Shown here piece by piece: positions 43,415-51,805 of a stretch of DNA of 64,000 nt. The stretch spans positions 1-64,000 of the forward strand of contig JAKFYB010000019.1 in NCBI GenBank assembly GCA_021731085.1, written 5' to 3'. Source of the DNA: Dehalococcoidia bacterium (lineage in GTDB: Bacteria; Chloroflexota; Dehalococcoidia; DSTF01; JACRBR01). Each line of letters opens with the position of its first letter. Positions within the stretch are counted from its first letter, which is position 1. A program made the position numbers and the translations under genes. Below the pieces are notes generated by a model, which made no database searches, had not been told where the DNA came from, and was given only the letters and a program-made list of their open reading frames with translations.

Positions 43415-44164
43415 GTGAAGAATACATTCCGCCACACGGGCGTCCTGTTCATGGTCGCCACGATTGGCCTTGCCGTCGTCGGCATTGGCTACGCGCTGTG
43501 GTTCCAGGTCCTGAGCCTGAACGGCGTGGTTGCAACGGGCAACCTCGACGTCGTCTGGTCCGACCATGGGACGCTCGAAACCTACTCCACGACGCTTGGC
43601 GACACGTGGGTTGAGACCGGTGATGCCGAGTTCCTTGCGATCAAGGCGACGCAGACGTGCGATCAGGAGCTCACGGACAACGATCACGTGCTCACGATTA
43701 CTGACGGCGGGCTGTACCCGTACGCCGGGTGCGTGCACGACATCAACATCCACAACATCGGCACGGTGCCTGTGCACATCGACCTCAGCGACTTCGACCT
43801 GAGCGATGTGACATGCGACACGCCGGGCTGTGACGCCGAGGAAGACCTGAACATCGAGTTCGATCTCGACACCTGCGTGTTCGAGGGGAACCAGGACCCG
43901 CCGGGCAACTTCGTCGGCGACACGAGCGTCGTGCAGCTGCACACGAGCAACGAGCTTCGCTGCCAGATTCGCATCACGGCGAACCAGTCGGCGAACGAGA
44001 ACACGACGTACTCGGGTGGCATCGACCTGCTCGCCTGCCAGTGGAACGAAGATGTGAACTGCAGCTTCGACAACACGGGTGGCAACACGAACAACGAAAC
44101 GCCGACATCGACGCCGACGGTGGCGCCGGAGCCGACGGCCACACCGACGCTAGAGCCCATCTAA
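43415..44164 (+). CDS. TasA/camelysin-like surface protein 1
   Basis: 249 aa from GTG 43415 (GAGGAG upstream; ATG 43397 in the same frame is the alternative). An N-terminal signal helix (about 9-29) is followed by ALWFQVLSLNGVVATGNLDV, the arrangement of SipW-dependent TasA/camelysin precursors, with the mature domain starting on a beta strand. The beta-sandwich domain (about 35-220) has HDINIHNIGTVPVHIDLS and several Cys. The C-terminus is a short TP-rich tail. Likely an exported matrix or fibre protein processed by the peptidase encoded two genes on. Confidence 0.8.
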   Translation: MKNTFRHTGVLFMVATIGLAVVGIGYALWFQVLSLNGVVATGNLDVVWSDHGTLETYSTTLGDTWVETGDAEFLAIKATQTCDQELTDNDHVLTITDGGLYPYAGCVHDINIHNIGTVPVHIDLSDFDLSDVTCDTPGCDAEEDLNIEFDLDTCVFEGNQDPPGNFVGDTSVVQLHTSNELRCQIRITANQSANENTTYSGGIDLLACQWNEDVNCSFDNTGGNTNNETPTSTPTVAPEPTATPTLEPI

Positions 44165-44178
44165 GGGACGTGTCATAG

Positions 44179-44197
44179 GTCGCGGTGAGACCGCGAC
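44179..44197 (+). other. intergenic hairpin between the two TasA-like genes
   Basis: GTCGCGGT-GAG-ACCGCGAC, a perfect 8-bp stem with a 3-base loop; no T-tract, so processing or stability is more likely than termination. Confidence 0.55.
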
Positions 44198-44214
44198 GGG
44201 AAAGGGCACATGCC

Positions 44215-44958
44215 ATGAAGGGCAGAACATCTCTGGCGTATCTGGGCCTCGGGCTGGTGGCGGTCGTCACGCTGATGGCTGTCGCGCACGCCCTGTGGTT
44301 CCAGGTGTTGACGCTGGATGCACAGATCGATACGGGCGAGCTCCGCGTGCGGTGGAGCGGCCTGAGCTGTAACGACAACGAGCCGCCGAACCCGTTCGAC
44401 GTCGAGGGATTTCCGATCCAGACGAAGAACGTCGGTACGGTGACGTCGATACGGACGGACGAACTGATCTCGGTCACTGTCGGGAACGCATATCCGGGCT
44501 ACGGCGTGGACTGCGAGCTTGAGTGGCGGAACGTCGGGACGGTGCCCGTCCACCTTGAGCGATGGTTGATCACGGTCGACGATCCGTCGACGGTCGAGAA
44601 TCCGGACTACACGCTGGAATGCTTGAGCAATGTCTGCGAGAGCTTCCCGGGCGGCCCGGACCTGTACGGCCTGACGCCTCCCGATCCGATCTACGCTCGC
44701 TTGAACGACCCGAACATTGGTTGCCAGCTGCATCCGAACGAAGGCAGCGACTCGAGTTTCATCTTCGGCCTGCGACAGCCGGCGAAGGAGAACACGACGT
44801 ACGTGCTGAAGTTGTACGCGCAGTTCAACCAGTGGAACGAATCGGCATGGGTGGGGTGTAACATCGCGAAAACGACGCCCATTGTCCCTGTGTTGCCGCT
44901 CGACGTGAACGGCACACCGTATGACCCGGCGCTGGCTGGGCAGAGCCAGCAACCCTAG
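44215..44958 (+). CDS. TasA/camelysin-like surface protein 2
   Basis: 247-aa homologue of the preceding product. Signal helix about 6-25, then ALWFQVLTLDAQIDTGELRV; the central strand ELEWRNVGTVPVHLERW matches HDINIHNIGTVPVHIDLS of protein 1, and both have AKENTTY/ANENTTY near the end. Start ATG 44215 has a GGGAAAGGG stretch upstream. Two paralogous subunits in tandem suggest a heteropolymer or major and minor components. No sorting motif or TP tail. Confidence 0.8.
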   Translation: MKGRTSLAYLGLGLVAVVTLMAVAHALWFQVLTLDAQIDTGELRVRWSGLSCNDNEPPNPFDVEGFPIQTKNVGTVTSIRTDELISVTVGNAYPGYGVDCELEWRNVGTVPVHLERWLITVDDPSTVENPDYTLECLSNVCESFPGGPDLYGLTPPDPIYARLNDPNIGCQLHPNEGSDSSFIFGLRQPAKENTTYVLKLYAQFNQWNESAWVGCNIAKTTPIVPVLPLDVNGTPYDPALAGQSQQP

Positions 44959-44968
44959 CTGGAATGGC

Positions 44969-45007
44969 GGCAGGGGGAGGAGAGCGTATTGCTGCCCTCC
45001 CCCTGCC
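44969..45007 (+). other. strong hairpin between TasA-like 2 and the signal peptidase
   Basis: GGCAGGGGGAGG / CCTCCCCCTGCC, a perfect 12-bp stem with a 15-base loop and no T-tract. Placed between a presumably abundant substrate and its peptidase, it could lower downstream expression. Confidence 0.65.
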
Positions 45008-45035
45008 CGCAGACGTGATCGCGCCTGGGAGCGAG

Positions 45036-46244
45036 ATGAGCATCCTGTCCGGCACCATCAACCTCGGCATCAACTACGAATCGCCGCGCGCGTCGTCGGC
45101 GATGCTGTGGTTGCCTGCGGTGCTCGGTTCGCTCGCGGTCGCGTATCTGTGGAAGTTCCGTTTTGCCGCGGAATACATGCCTGGCGATCAGGGTACGTAC
45201 ATCGTTGGGCCGCTGTTGTGGTTCATCGCTGGCGTGATCGCGTTCATGGCGTGGTGCAGTACGTCTGATGGCGAGCACGAACAGAAGATCACCGTCCTTG
45301 CGTTCATCCTCGGGCTGTTTACTGTTGCGGTCACTGTGCTTGTGGGCATTTATGCGGGCACGGGACTCTCGCCGTACGCGCACACGCCACGCTGGTTGGT
45401 GACGAATCTCGCGTTTGCGGGCGCGCCACTTGTCGCGACGGAGATCGCGCGGTCGTACATCATCCGGCTGTTCGGGCGGCGGGCGATACTCGGCATCGGC
45501 GTGACGGCAGTGGCTGGCGCAGCGCTTGTGTTTTCGTACCAGCAGCTACTGATGGCGCGCAGCTCTGAAGGCAACGCGGAGTTTTATGGCGCACGCTTCC
45601 TGCCTGAGCTGTCGTCGAATCTGCTCGCGAGCTTCCTGTCGTGGCTTGGCGGCCCGCTGGCGTCGATTGCGTACCGCGGGACGATCGAGTTCTACGAGTG
45701 GTACGCGCCGTACCTCGCTGATCCACCGTGGCTGACGGCCGCGTTCGTCGGTGTCGCGACGCCCGCGATCGCGCTGTGGGTGGTCGAGAGCCTGGCAAAC
45801 CGCACGGAAGGCGAAGAATCGGAGGCGACGTCATCAAGATTTGGCGCGCCGTCCACCGCCTGGATGATTACAGCGAGCGTGTCGCTTGCGCTGCTGTGGT
45901 TCAGCCTCGGGTTCTTCAGCATCAAGCCGTCGTTCGTGCCGAGCCACAGCATGGAGCCATCGATCTCCCCGGGGAGCATCGTCATCACGCGAGATGTCGC
46001 GGCCGAGGACATCGAAGTCGGTGACGTCGTGCTCTATCGCCTGGGCAGGGAGGCCGTTCTGCACCGCGTGATCGCGCGCTGGCCGAACGGCACGTTCACA
46101 ACGCAGGGTGACGCCAACAACACTGCGGATCCACAGGCAGTACAACCGGCGCAGATCGAAGGGCGGCTGATGTTCGACATCCCCCACCTGGGCTGGGGGC
46201 CGATCTGGGTTGGTCGGACCGTAAACAAGGTGCTCGGCCGATGA
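45036..46244 (+). CDS. SipW-like (S26B) signal peptidase with N-terminal polytopic domain
   Basis: 402 aa from ATG 45036 (GGGAG upstream; ATG 44964 would place the strong hairpin inside the gene). About 260 N-terminal residues contain six to eight hydrophobic helices with no recognised family. The C-terminal 140 residues are a signal peptidase I fold: catalytic Ser305 in PSHSMEPSISPGS, His343 in VLHRVI replacing the lysine of bacterial leader peptidases, and Asp359 in QGDANN. The Ser/His/Asp set is that of ER-type and SipW peptidases. It should cleave the LWFQVL-bearing precursors encoded around it. It overlaps the next gene by four bases. Confidence 0.87.
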   Translation: MSILSGTINLGINYESPRASSAMLWLPAVLGSLAVAYLWKFRFAAEYMPGDQGTYIVGPLLWFIAGVIAFMAWCSTSDGEHEQKITVLAFILGLFTVAVTVLVGIYAGTGLSPYAHTPRWLVTNLAFAGAPLVATEIARSYIIRLFGRRAILGIGVTAVAGAALVFSYQQLLMARSSEGNAEFYGARFLPELSSNLLASFLSWLGGPLASIAYRGTIEFYEWYAPYLADPPWLTAAFVGVATPAIALWVVESLANRTEGEESEATSSRFGAPSTAWMITASVSLALLWFSLGFFSIKPSFVPSHSMEPSISPGSIVITRDVAAEDIEVGDVVLYRLGREAVLHRVIARWPNGTFTTQGDANNTADPQAVQPAQIEGRLMFDIPHLGWGPIWVGRTVNKVLGR

Positions 46245-47680
46245 ACCTCAATCTGTGGCCTCGCAGGATCCTTCGCGGGCGGTGGATGCCCGGGGTTCTT
46301 GCGTTCTTCGTACTGGTCGGCGTTGCTGCTGCAATCACGCCGCGCGCGCATTCGCTCTGGTTCCAGGTCCTCACGGTCGATACTGATGTCAGCGTTGCGA
46401 CGATGACGCCGACGGCATCAGCGACCGGCACGGCGTCAGCCACATCCACGCCGTCACCGACGGAAACATCGACGGCGACACCGACGGAAACGGCGACTGG
46501 TACGCCTACAGAAACCGCGACAGCGACGCCACCAGCGCTTCAGTTGGAGTGCATCTCAACGCTCCGCTTCGGAGAAGACGTCTACGTTGCCGGGGATGTT
46601 GGGCTGGGCGCGACCGTCACGCTGACGAATACGGGCAGTTCACAGATCGAAGGGATATTGTTGGGCCTGCGCGTGGTCGAAGGTGCGCAGATGGTTGCGC
46701 GCGTCGATTATGGCAATGGGCAGTACTGGGACATCAGCGGGGTTGCCGAAGCCTCGAATCTGTACGCGCTCGGCTCTGTCCCTCCCGGGGAACACGTCGT
46801 CGTGGAACTCAAATTTGCGAATACGGCTGAGTGGGCCGCAGCGCCGGAGGACACGCGCCTAGCCATCCAGATCGTCGTGGCGGCGGGCGATTGCCCGGGC
46901 GCAACGACAAACGTGGTCGTCAGGAAAGCCACGGTCGCGGCACCGACGACAGTAACAGAGGATGCAACAACGATCGCCACACCACCAGCAACGCATACGC
47001 CGAGTCCACAGCCACCGACCGAGACGCCGCCCCCATCGCCGTCTTCGACGGCGGAGATCTCCGTGCCTGCGCCGTCCTTCGTGCCGATTGAGGAGACGAC
47101 GGCCGAGGCAACACAGCCCGCAGAACCGACGGCGACGGACACGCCGTCGCCCGTGGACACGGAAACCGTGGCCCCACGGCCGACGTCCACACCCCGCCCA
47201 CGGCCCACGTCAACGCGAACGGTGGTGCCAGTGAAAACAGCCGGAGTTCCGGTGGCAACGCAGGCTCCGGACGGTGTTGCCCTGACGGCGCTGCAGGCTG
47301 AAGTTGCGAACGCGGGCAGCACCGACGCAGCCGATGAAGCCGCACCTGCGTTGGTCCGGCCTGCACCTCGAGCGCGATCGCTGGCCTCGGCGGACTATGT
47401 GGAGGAGGTTGATGGAGCAGGTGACTTGGGCAGTAAGCCCACGCCGGAGGGACCGACGCCGTCAATCGAAGTCACGCCAAGCGCGACGGCTACGCCACTC
47501 CCGTCAGGACAACTCGCGAGCGACAGGACCGATGACGCCAATCCCGCGGAGGCGCTGCCGAAGACGGGTTATGAGTGGGTCGGGGACACGCCGATGTGGC
47601 AGTGGGTGATCGTGTTGGGCCTGACTGGAGGTCTTGCCGTCAGCTTCGCAGCGTTTCGGTTGCGCGCGCCGCGGCAATGA
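46241..47680 (+). CDS. LPKTG-anchored surface protein with SipW-type signal
   Basis: 479 aa. N-terminal signal helix (about 17-34), then SLWFQVLTVDTDVSVAT, the same motif as the two TasA-like proteins. A first Ser/Thr-rich linker (TETSTATPTETATGTP) is followed by a beta-sandwich (about 100-230; TNTGSSQIEGILLGLRVVEG) and a long P/T/E-rich stalk. It ends in a cell-wall sorting signal: LPKTG at 439-443, a hydrophobic helix, then RAPRQ. By analogy with TapA it may tether the TasA-like matrix to the wall. A sortase is not in the window. Confidence 0.83.
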   Translation: MNLNLWPRRILRGRWMPGVLAFFVLVGVAAAITPRAHSLWFQVLTVDTDVSVATMTPTASATGTASATSTPSPTETSTATPTETATGTPTETATATPPALQLECISTLRFGEDVYVAGDVGLGATVTLTNTGSSQIEGILLGLRVVEGAQMVARVDYGNGQYWDISGVAEASNLYALGSVPPGEHVVVELKFANTAEWAAAPEDTRLAIQIVVAAGDCPGATTNVVVRKATVAAPTTVTEDATTIATPPATHTPSPQPPTETPPPSPSSTAEISVPAPSFVPIEETTAEATQPAEPTATDTPSPVDTETVAPRPTSTPRPRPTSTRTVVPVKTAGVPVATQAPDGVALTALQAEVANAGSTDAADEAAPALVRPAPRARSLASADYVEEVDGAGDLGSKPTPEGPTPSIEVTPSATATPLPSGQLASDRTDDANPAEALPKTGYEWVGDTPMWQWVIVLGLTGGLAVSFAAFRLRAPRQ

Positions 47681-47716
47681 CCGCTGCGAAGCGCGCGCCC
47701 GGCGGCAAGCGTAACC

Positions 47717-47935
47717 TCAGGAGCGGGGGCTGCGGCGGTTGGGGGCGGGGAGTTCTTCGAGATTAATGGGGCCAGCGCGGAGGGTGCGGAGTTCGGTCCA
47801 CTTGTTGCGGGACTCGGCCTCGAGCAGCTTGATTTTGTCGCTGTTGTACGTCTTCGAAGAGGCGCGAATGGCGCGCACTTTGTCGGCGATGCCGGCGATG
47901 TCGTTGAGGAGGCGGGATTCGGCTTCGGACATCAC
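47717..47935 (-). CDS. small coiled-coil protein (hypothetical)
   Basis: 72-aa protein: SEAESRLLNDIAGIADKVRA followed by YNSDKIKLLEAESRNKWTEL, a likely helical pair. The last ten residues are encoded by a GGGGGCTGCGGCGGTTGGGG word repeated at 38983, so the true end may be shorter in relatives. No family recognised. It is convergent with the LPKTG gene. Confidence 0.5.
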   Translation of the reverse strand: MMSEAESRLLNDIAGIADKVRAIRASSKTYNSDKIKLLEAESRNKWTELRTLRAGPINLEELPAPNRRSPRS

Positions 47936-48077
47936 TAGTCTTTCAGGTTTTGAGGTTGTGAGGACTTCAGTGGCCAGTCCACCTCAACCAGTGTAGCAGT
48001 CGGCCCCGCGGCTACTCGAAACGCGGTCGTGCGGTGATTGTGGGCGCTAGCGCACGGACAGCGGAGGTATGCACACT

Positions 48078-48104
48078 AGATTCTTCGCTTCGCTCTGAAT
48101 GACG
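48078..48104. repeat. dispersed repeat family D
   Basis: AGATTCTTCGCTTCGCTCTGAATGACG. Confidence 0.75.
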
Positions 48105-48151
48105 GGACGACTGATCACCAACGCATCGAACACCACTCTCGTTCGACGACT

Positions 48152-48180
48152 GCGACGCAGCTGAAGCTACGCGGGTACTG
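48152..48180. repeat. dispersed repeat family B
   Basis: GCGACGCAGCTGAAGCTACGCGGGTACTG; the trailing GCGGGTACTG also ends the copies at 57528 and 60138. Confidence 0.75.
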
Positions 48181-48198
48181 TCGCTCAAACCGCAACAC

Positions 48199-48221
48199 GC
48201 GGGCTGAAGGCCCGCGCTACA
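48199..48221. repeat. dispersed repeat family B
   Basis: GCGGGCTGAAGGCCCGCGCTACA, identical in core to 4674 and 54599. Confidence 0.75.
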
Positions 48222-48227
48222 GCAGTG

Positions 48228-49877
48228 TTAGCCCATGAACTCGTAGCCGCCGGTTACGCCTTCGGGGGTTTGGTCGATGATGACGTTTACGCAGGCGGGT
48301 TTGCCGCTGGCGAAGGCACGTTCGATGGCGGGGGCGATGTCGTCGGGCTTGGTGACGAACTCGCCGTGTCCGCCCAACGCTTCGACGACTTTGTCGTAGC
48401 GGGCGTTGTCGCCGAGGCGGGTGGCGACGACGCGCTCGTCGCCGTACATCTTCGCCTGGCCGACGAGAATCTGCCCCCACTGGCGGTCGTTGCCGATGAC
48501 GGAGACGACGGGCATGTTGAAACGCACGAACGTGTCGAAGTCGAAGCCGTTGAGGCCGAAGGAGCCGTCGCCGTTGACCATCAGCACGCGCTTGTCCGGG
48601 TACACGACGCTCGCCGCCATGCAGAAACCCGTGCCGACGCCGAGCGTGCCGAGCGGCCCCGGCCCCATGAACTGCGACGGGCGGTTGACGGGCAGCACCT
48701 GCGACGCGAGCCCGACGATGTCGCCGCCGTCACCGACGACGGTCGTGTCCTCGTCGACGAACTTCGCGATCTCGTTGCAGAGGCGCAGCGGGTGGATGGG
48801 GTCGTTGTCGGAGTGGAGCCACTTCTGTCGCAGCTCCACGATCTTCGTCTCGCCGTCGCGAAGCTTCGCGAGCCAGTCGTCGTGCTTGATCGATGTACTG
48901 CTGATCTCGGACGTGATGCCGTTGAGGACGGCGCGCGGGTCGCCCTCGATGCCTACGTCGATGCCACGGTTGCGGCCGATCTCGGTGGGGTCGATGTCGA
49001 CGGCGATGACCTTGGCCTGCGGCCCGACGGACTTCCCGTATCGCAAGCGGAAGTCCATCATCGTGCCGGCGAAGAGAATGACGTCGGCCTCGCTGAAGGC
49101 GGTGCGGCGGGTACGCGACATGAACTGCGGATGCTCCTGGTGGACCATGCCGCGGCCCATGTCGTTGAGGTAGATGGGCGCCTGGACCTTCTCGGCGAGC
49201 TCGCGAAAGGCGTCGCCGGCGTCGGCCCAGTAGATGCCGGTGCCGGCCATGACGGCGGGTCGTTCGGCGTTCGAGAGCAACTTCGCGGCTTCACTGACGA
49301 GCGCGGCATCGCCCTGGGTGCGGCCTTCGGTGCGGTAGTTGTCGGGCCACTCGATGCTGTCCTCTTCGAGGCGACCGAAGAGGATGTCGGAGGGGATCTC
49401 GAGGAAGACAGGCCCGTAGCGTCCGGTGAGGGCGATGCGGAATGCCTGCGCGAGGTAGTCCTGGATACGGTTGGTGAAGGGGATGGTGGCGGACCACTTC
49501 GTGATCGGGCGCATCATCTCGACGGTGCCGGGGATCTCCTGCAGGGCACCCATGAGCGACGTGCGGAGGGGCGCCGCGCCGCCAATGACGAGCAGCGGGC
49601 TCGCATTCTGGTAGGCGGTGGCGACGGCGGTGACTGCGTCGGTGACGCCGGGGCCGGCGGTGACAACGGCGACGCCGCACTTGCGCGTGAGGCGGGAGTA
49701 GCCCTCGGCGGCGTGGCCTGCGGACTGCTCGTGGCGGGTGTCGATGACGCGAATGCCCTCGTCGATGCAGCCGTCGTAGATGTTCTGGATGTGGCCACCG
49801 GAGAGGGTGAAGATGGTGTCGATGCCTTCGCGCTTGAGCATGCGGGCAACGATGTCGCCGCCGTCGATCTGGGCCAT
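48228..49877 (-). CDS. thiamine pyrophosphate-dependent enzyme (acetolactate synthase/2-hydroxyacyl-CoA lyase-like)
   Basis: 549-aa member of the ThDP family with the order PYR, central DHS-like and PP domains. The catalytic Glu is in IDTRHEQSAGHAAEGY (Glu50). The diphosphate/Mg motif GDGSFGLNG, followed about 20 residues later by VIGNDRQW, is clear. The N-terminal GGHIQNIYDG resembles acetolactate synthase and oxalyl-CoA decarboxylase/2-hydroxyacyl-CoA lyase; the C-terminus lacks the longer CoA-binding tail. Given nearby CoA-transferases, a lyase on acyl-CoA is possible, but this is inference. No small regulatory subunit follows. Confidence 0.88.
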   Translation of the reverse strand: MAQIDGGDIVARMLKREGIDTIFTLSGGHIQNIYDGCIDEGIRVIDTRHEQSAGHAAEGYSRLTRKCGVAVVTAGPGVTDAVTAVATAYQNASPLLVIGGAAPLRTSLMGALQEIPGTVEMMRPITKWSATIPFTNRIQDYLAQAFRIALTGRYGPVFLEIPSDILFGRLEEDSIEWPDNYRTEGRTQGDAALVSEAAKLLSNAERPAVMAGTGIYWADAGDAFRELAEKVQAPIYLNDMGRGMVHQEHPQFMSRTRRTAFSEADVILFAGTMMDFRLRYGKSVGPQAKVIAVDIDPTEIGRNRGIDVGIEGDPRAVLNGITSEISSTSIKHDDWLAKLRDGETKIVELRQKWLHSDNDPIHPLRLCNEIAKFVDEDTTVVGDGGDIVGLASQVLPVNRPSQFMGPGPLGTLGVGTGFCMAASVVYPDKRVLMVNGDGSFGLNGFDFDTFVRFNMPVVSVIGNDRQWGQILVGQAKMYGDERVVATRLGDNARYDKVVEALGGHGEFVTKPDDIAPAIERAFASGKPACVNVIIDQTPEGVTGGYEFMG

Positions 49878-50126
49878 GGTGGTCGCCTCCGGCGTATGAG
49901 CTTGTCAGCATTCAGCTAGTCAGCGGTCAGCTTTGCGTCCTGCGGACGCAGATTCGGGGTGAGTTTAGAGGACGTACGGGTTAGGGGCGATTGTGGGACC
50001 CTCACCCCCGGCCCCTCTCACATAACGGGAGAGGGGACTCAAATGCGACGATTGGGTATGCGGTTATGGGCCTTACGGGTTCACGCGGCGTCAAGTTGCG
50101 ACGATAACTTTGGTGAGGGTAATAGG

Positions 50127-50639
50127 TTGAGCGAATTGTTTCGCGACCCGCGGTATTTGATGCCGCTGGCCGTGCTCTTCGGAGTCATTCTCATTTCGGC
50201 GGCGATGGGGGCGGGCCCGGGCGCGCTCGATGCTCGTGTGCCGTCGATTCCGCTTGTGCCACGCGCGCCACAGAACGCGAACTCGCCGGATCTTACGCGC
50301 GATTATGCGCGGGGCGTCGACCTCGGGGTGCTGCGTGAGACGGCGCTGGCCTACCACCGACAGAACGGCTCCTTCCCGGCGACGGACAATCGCATCATCG
50401 AGATCTGTAAAGACAACGCGAACGTCGCCTGCGGGCTTAAGCTCGCGAACCCCGATGTGCCGATCGAGGACGGACGCTCTCCATATCTATACGCGTCGGA
50501 CGGGGCGACGTACGCGCTATTCATCGCGCGGTCGGACGTGCAGGGGGATACGGCGCAGTGTCCGGAGCTGGTGCCCCGGGAGCTGGCGTCGCATCCGTTG
50601 ATGTGCGCTCGGGTCGCCGTGCCCGGGGCGGCGCCATGA
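50127..50639 (+). CDS. membrane-anchored protein, pseudopilin-like exterior (hypothetical)
   Basis: 170 aa from TTG 50127, chosen for GGTGAGGG seven bases upstream; a longer frame runs back to 49959 through spacer. One membrane helix (about 12-32, LMPLAVLFGVILISAAMG) is followed by an exterior domain with GVLRETALAYHRQNGSFPAT. This recalls the Y-G-FP strand of pseudopilins, though there is no prepilin leader. Four Cys in the domain could form disulfides. It overlaps the next gene as ATGA, so the two act together. Confidence 0.62.
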   Translation: MSELFRDPRYLMPLAVLFGVILISAAMGAGPGALDARVPSIPLVPRAPQNANSPDLTRDYARGVDLGVLRETALAYHRQNGSFPATDNRIIEICKDNANVACGLKLANPDVPIEDGRSPYLYASDGATYALFIARSDVQGDTAQCPELVPRELASHPLMCARVAVPGAAP

Positions 50640-51274
50640 TGCGACGACCTGAGGTACGGCTGATCATCGCGATGTGCCCGACGCTCATGCTCGGCACGAT
50701 CGCGGTTGCGCTGGCGGAGAACGTCGAGCGGACGGACTGGCGGTTCGTGCTGCTGTTTCTTGCTGTCGGCGCTGTTGCTGCGTCGTCGTGGCGGATCGGG
50801 GCGGCGGCGCTTGGTGGGACGATGATGCGCGCGCACGGACTGCCGAACCGGCTGGGGACGATCGCTCGGAGCGAGCGTCGAGGACCGACGACGAACACGG
50901 ACACGGGTCTGCACACGGACTGGTACTTCCGGCTGCGCGTCGAGGAAGAGATTCATCGCGCGAAGCGGTACCAGCAGCCGTTCACGGTGATCGGCGTGCG
51001 GTCGCTGTCTCCCGAGACGCTGGATGTGGTGCGGATGGTGACGGCGGACTCGCTGCGTGAGGTGGATTTCGCGGGCGATCTGGGTCAGCAGGTGGCGGTG
51101 TGCCTGCCTAACACGAGCCGGAGCGGGGCGTGGAATGTCGTGACACGGCTGACTTCGGTCGCGAAGGGCGTTGACATCAAGCTGCTTGAGTTTCCGGCGG
51201 ACGGGTCGACGCTTGCGTCGCTGTTGGGGGATGGGCGCGTGGGGATGGGCGCGATTAGCGATTACGCTGCGTAG
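50636..51274 (+). CDS. membrane protein with degenerate GGDEF-like domain
   Basis: 212 aa: two membrane helices (about 8-28 and 35-60), then a domain starting DTGLHTDWYFRLRVEEEIHR and containing REVDFAGDLGQQVAVCLPNT, which aligns with the R-x-D-x-AR-GGDEF-xx-LP core of diguanylate cyclases. The active-site GGDEF is replaced by GQQVA, and metal-binding residues are missing, so it should not make c-di-GMP. It may bind nucleotide or signal by other means. Co-translation with the preceding membrane protein suggests a two-part envelope sensor. Confidence 0.72.
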   Translation: MMRRPEVRLIIAMCPTLMLGTIAVALAENVERTDWRFVLLFLAVGAVAASSWRIGAAALGGTMMRAHGLPNRLGTIARSERRGPTTNTDTGLHTDWYFRLRVEEEIHRAKRYQQPFTVIGVRSLSPETLDVVRMVTADSLREVDFAGDLGQQVAVCLPNTSRSGAWNVVTRLTSVAKGVDIKLLEFPADGSTLASLLGDGRVGMGAISDYAA

Positions 51275-51305
51275 GCCGTCGTCGGTGTCGGTCGTCGGTC
51301 GTCAA

Positions 51306-51766
51306 ATGAGGTACATGAAGCTTCGAGCGATTGTTATTGGCTTGGCCATTCTCATCATCGCACCAGGTTCCCGGCTACGGGTCTTGTACCACCATGACAA
51401 CGTGCCTCAGGAAGCGGAGTAACGGCGTCTGGTGATACTGGCGGCGAGAAGTCAAGAAGCGAGGTCTTCTATGTCGCGCCTACAGCGGGAGTACTCGAAG
51501 CCCTTGCGGAAGCAAGGGAACAATTCGAGGAGGATGGCTGGGAATTGGTACTCGACGAGGACGGCGACCTATCGGAAGTGCCGTCTCCGGATGGCATGAC
51601 GTGCATCCGGTATGTCAGCCTCCTTGGCGACTACAAAGGGCGTGTCGCAAGCGATCGCACCCTTGCGACGTTCGATGCTGCTTTCGTAGACCGAACGGTG
51701 AGCGACGGCGCCGTTTTGGCTGTCATCGTCGACTCGTCATGCAGCGAAACTACAACTGTCGGGTGA
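51306..51766 (+). pseudogene. possible frameshifted small secreted protein
   Basis: ATG 51306 (or 51315) opens a short frame with a signal-like helix (KLRAIVIGLAILIIAPG) that stops at 51420. A second frame, open from 51398 to 51766 without a good start codon, encodes an acidic sequence (SEVFYVAPTAGVLEALAEAR, then GWELVLDEDGDLSEVPS). Joining them needs a frame change. This could be a decayed gene, a sequencing error, or two unrelated short frames. Confidence 0.35.
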
Positions 51767-51805
51767 GGGCCAGGACGACGGCGAAGTGGGGTGAGGCTTC
51801 GGCGA

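Noticed and set aside
48225-49919. 564-codon plus-strand open frame opposite the TPP enzyme
   Set aside because: The minus strand carries all TPP motifs; the plus frame is Val/Asp/Glu-rich shadow sequence with no motif.
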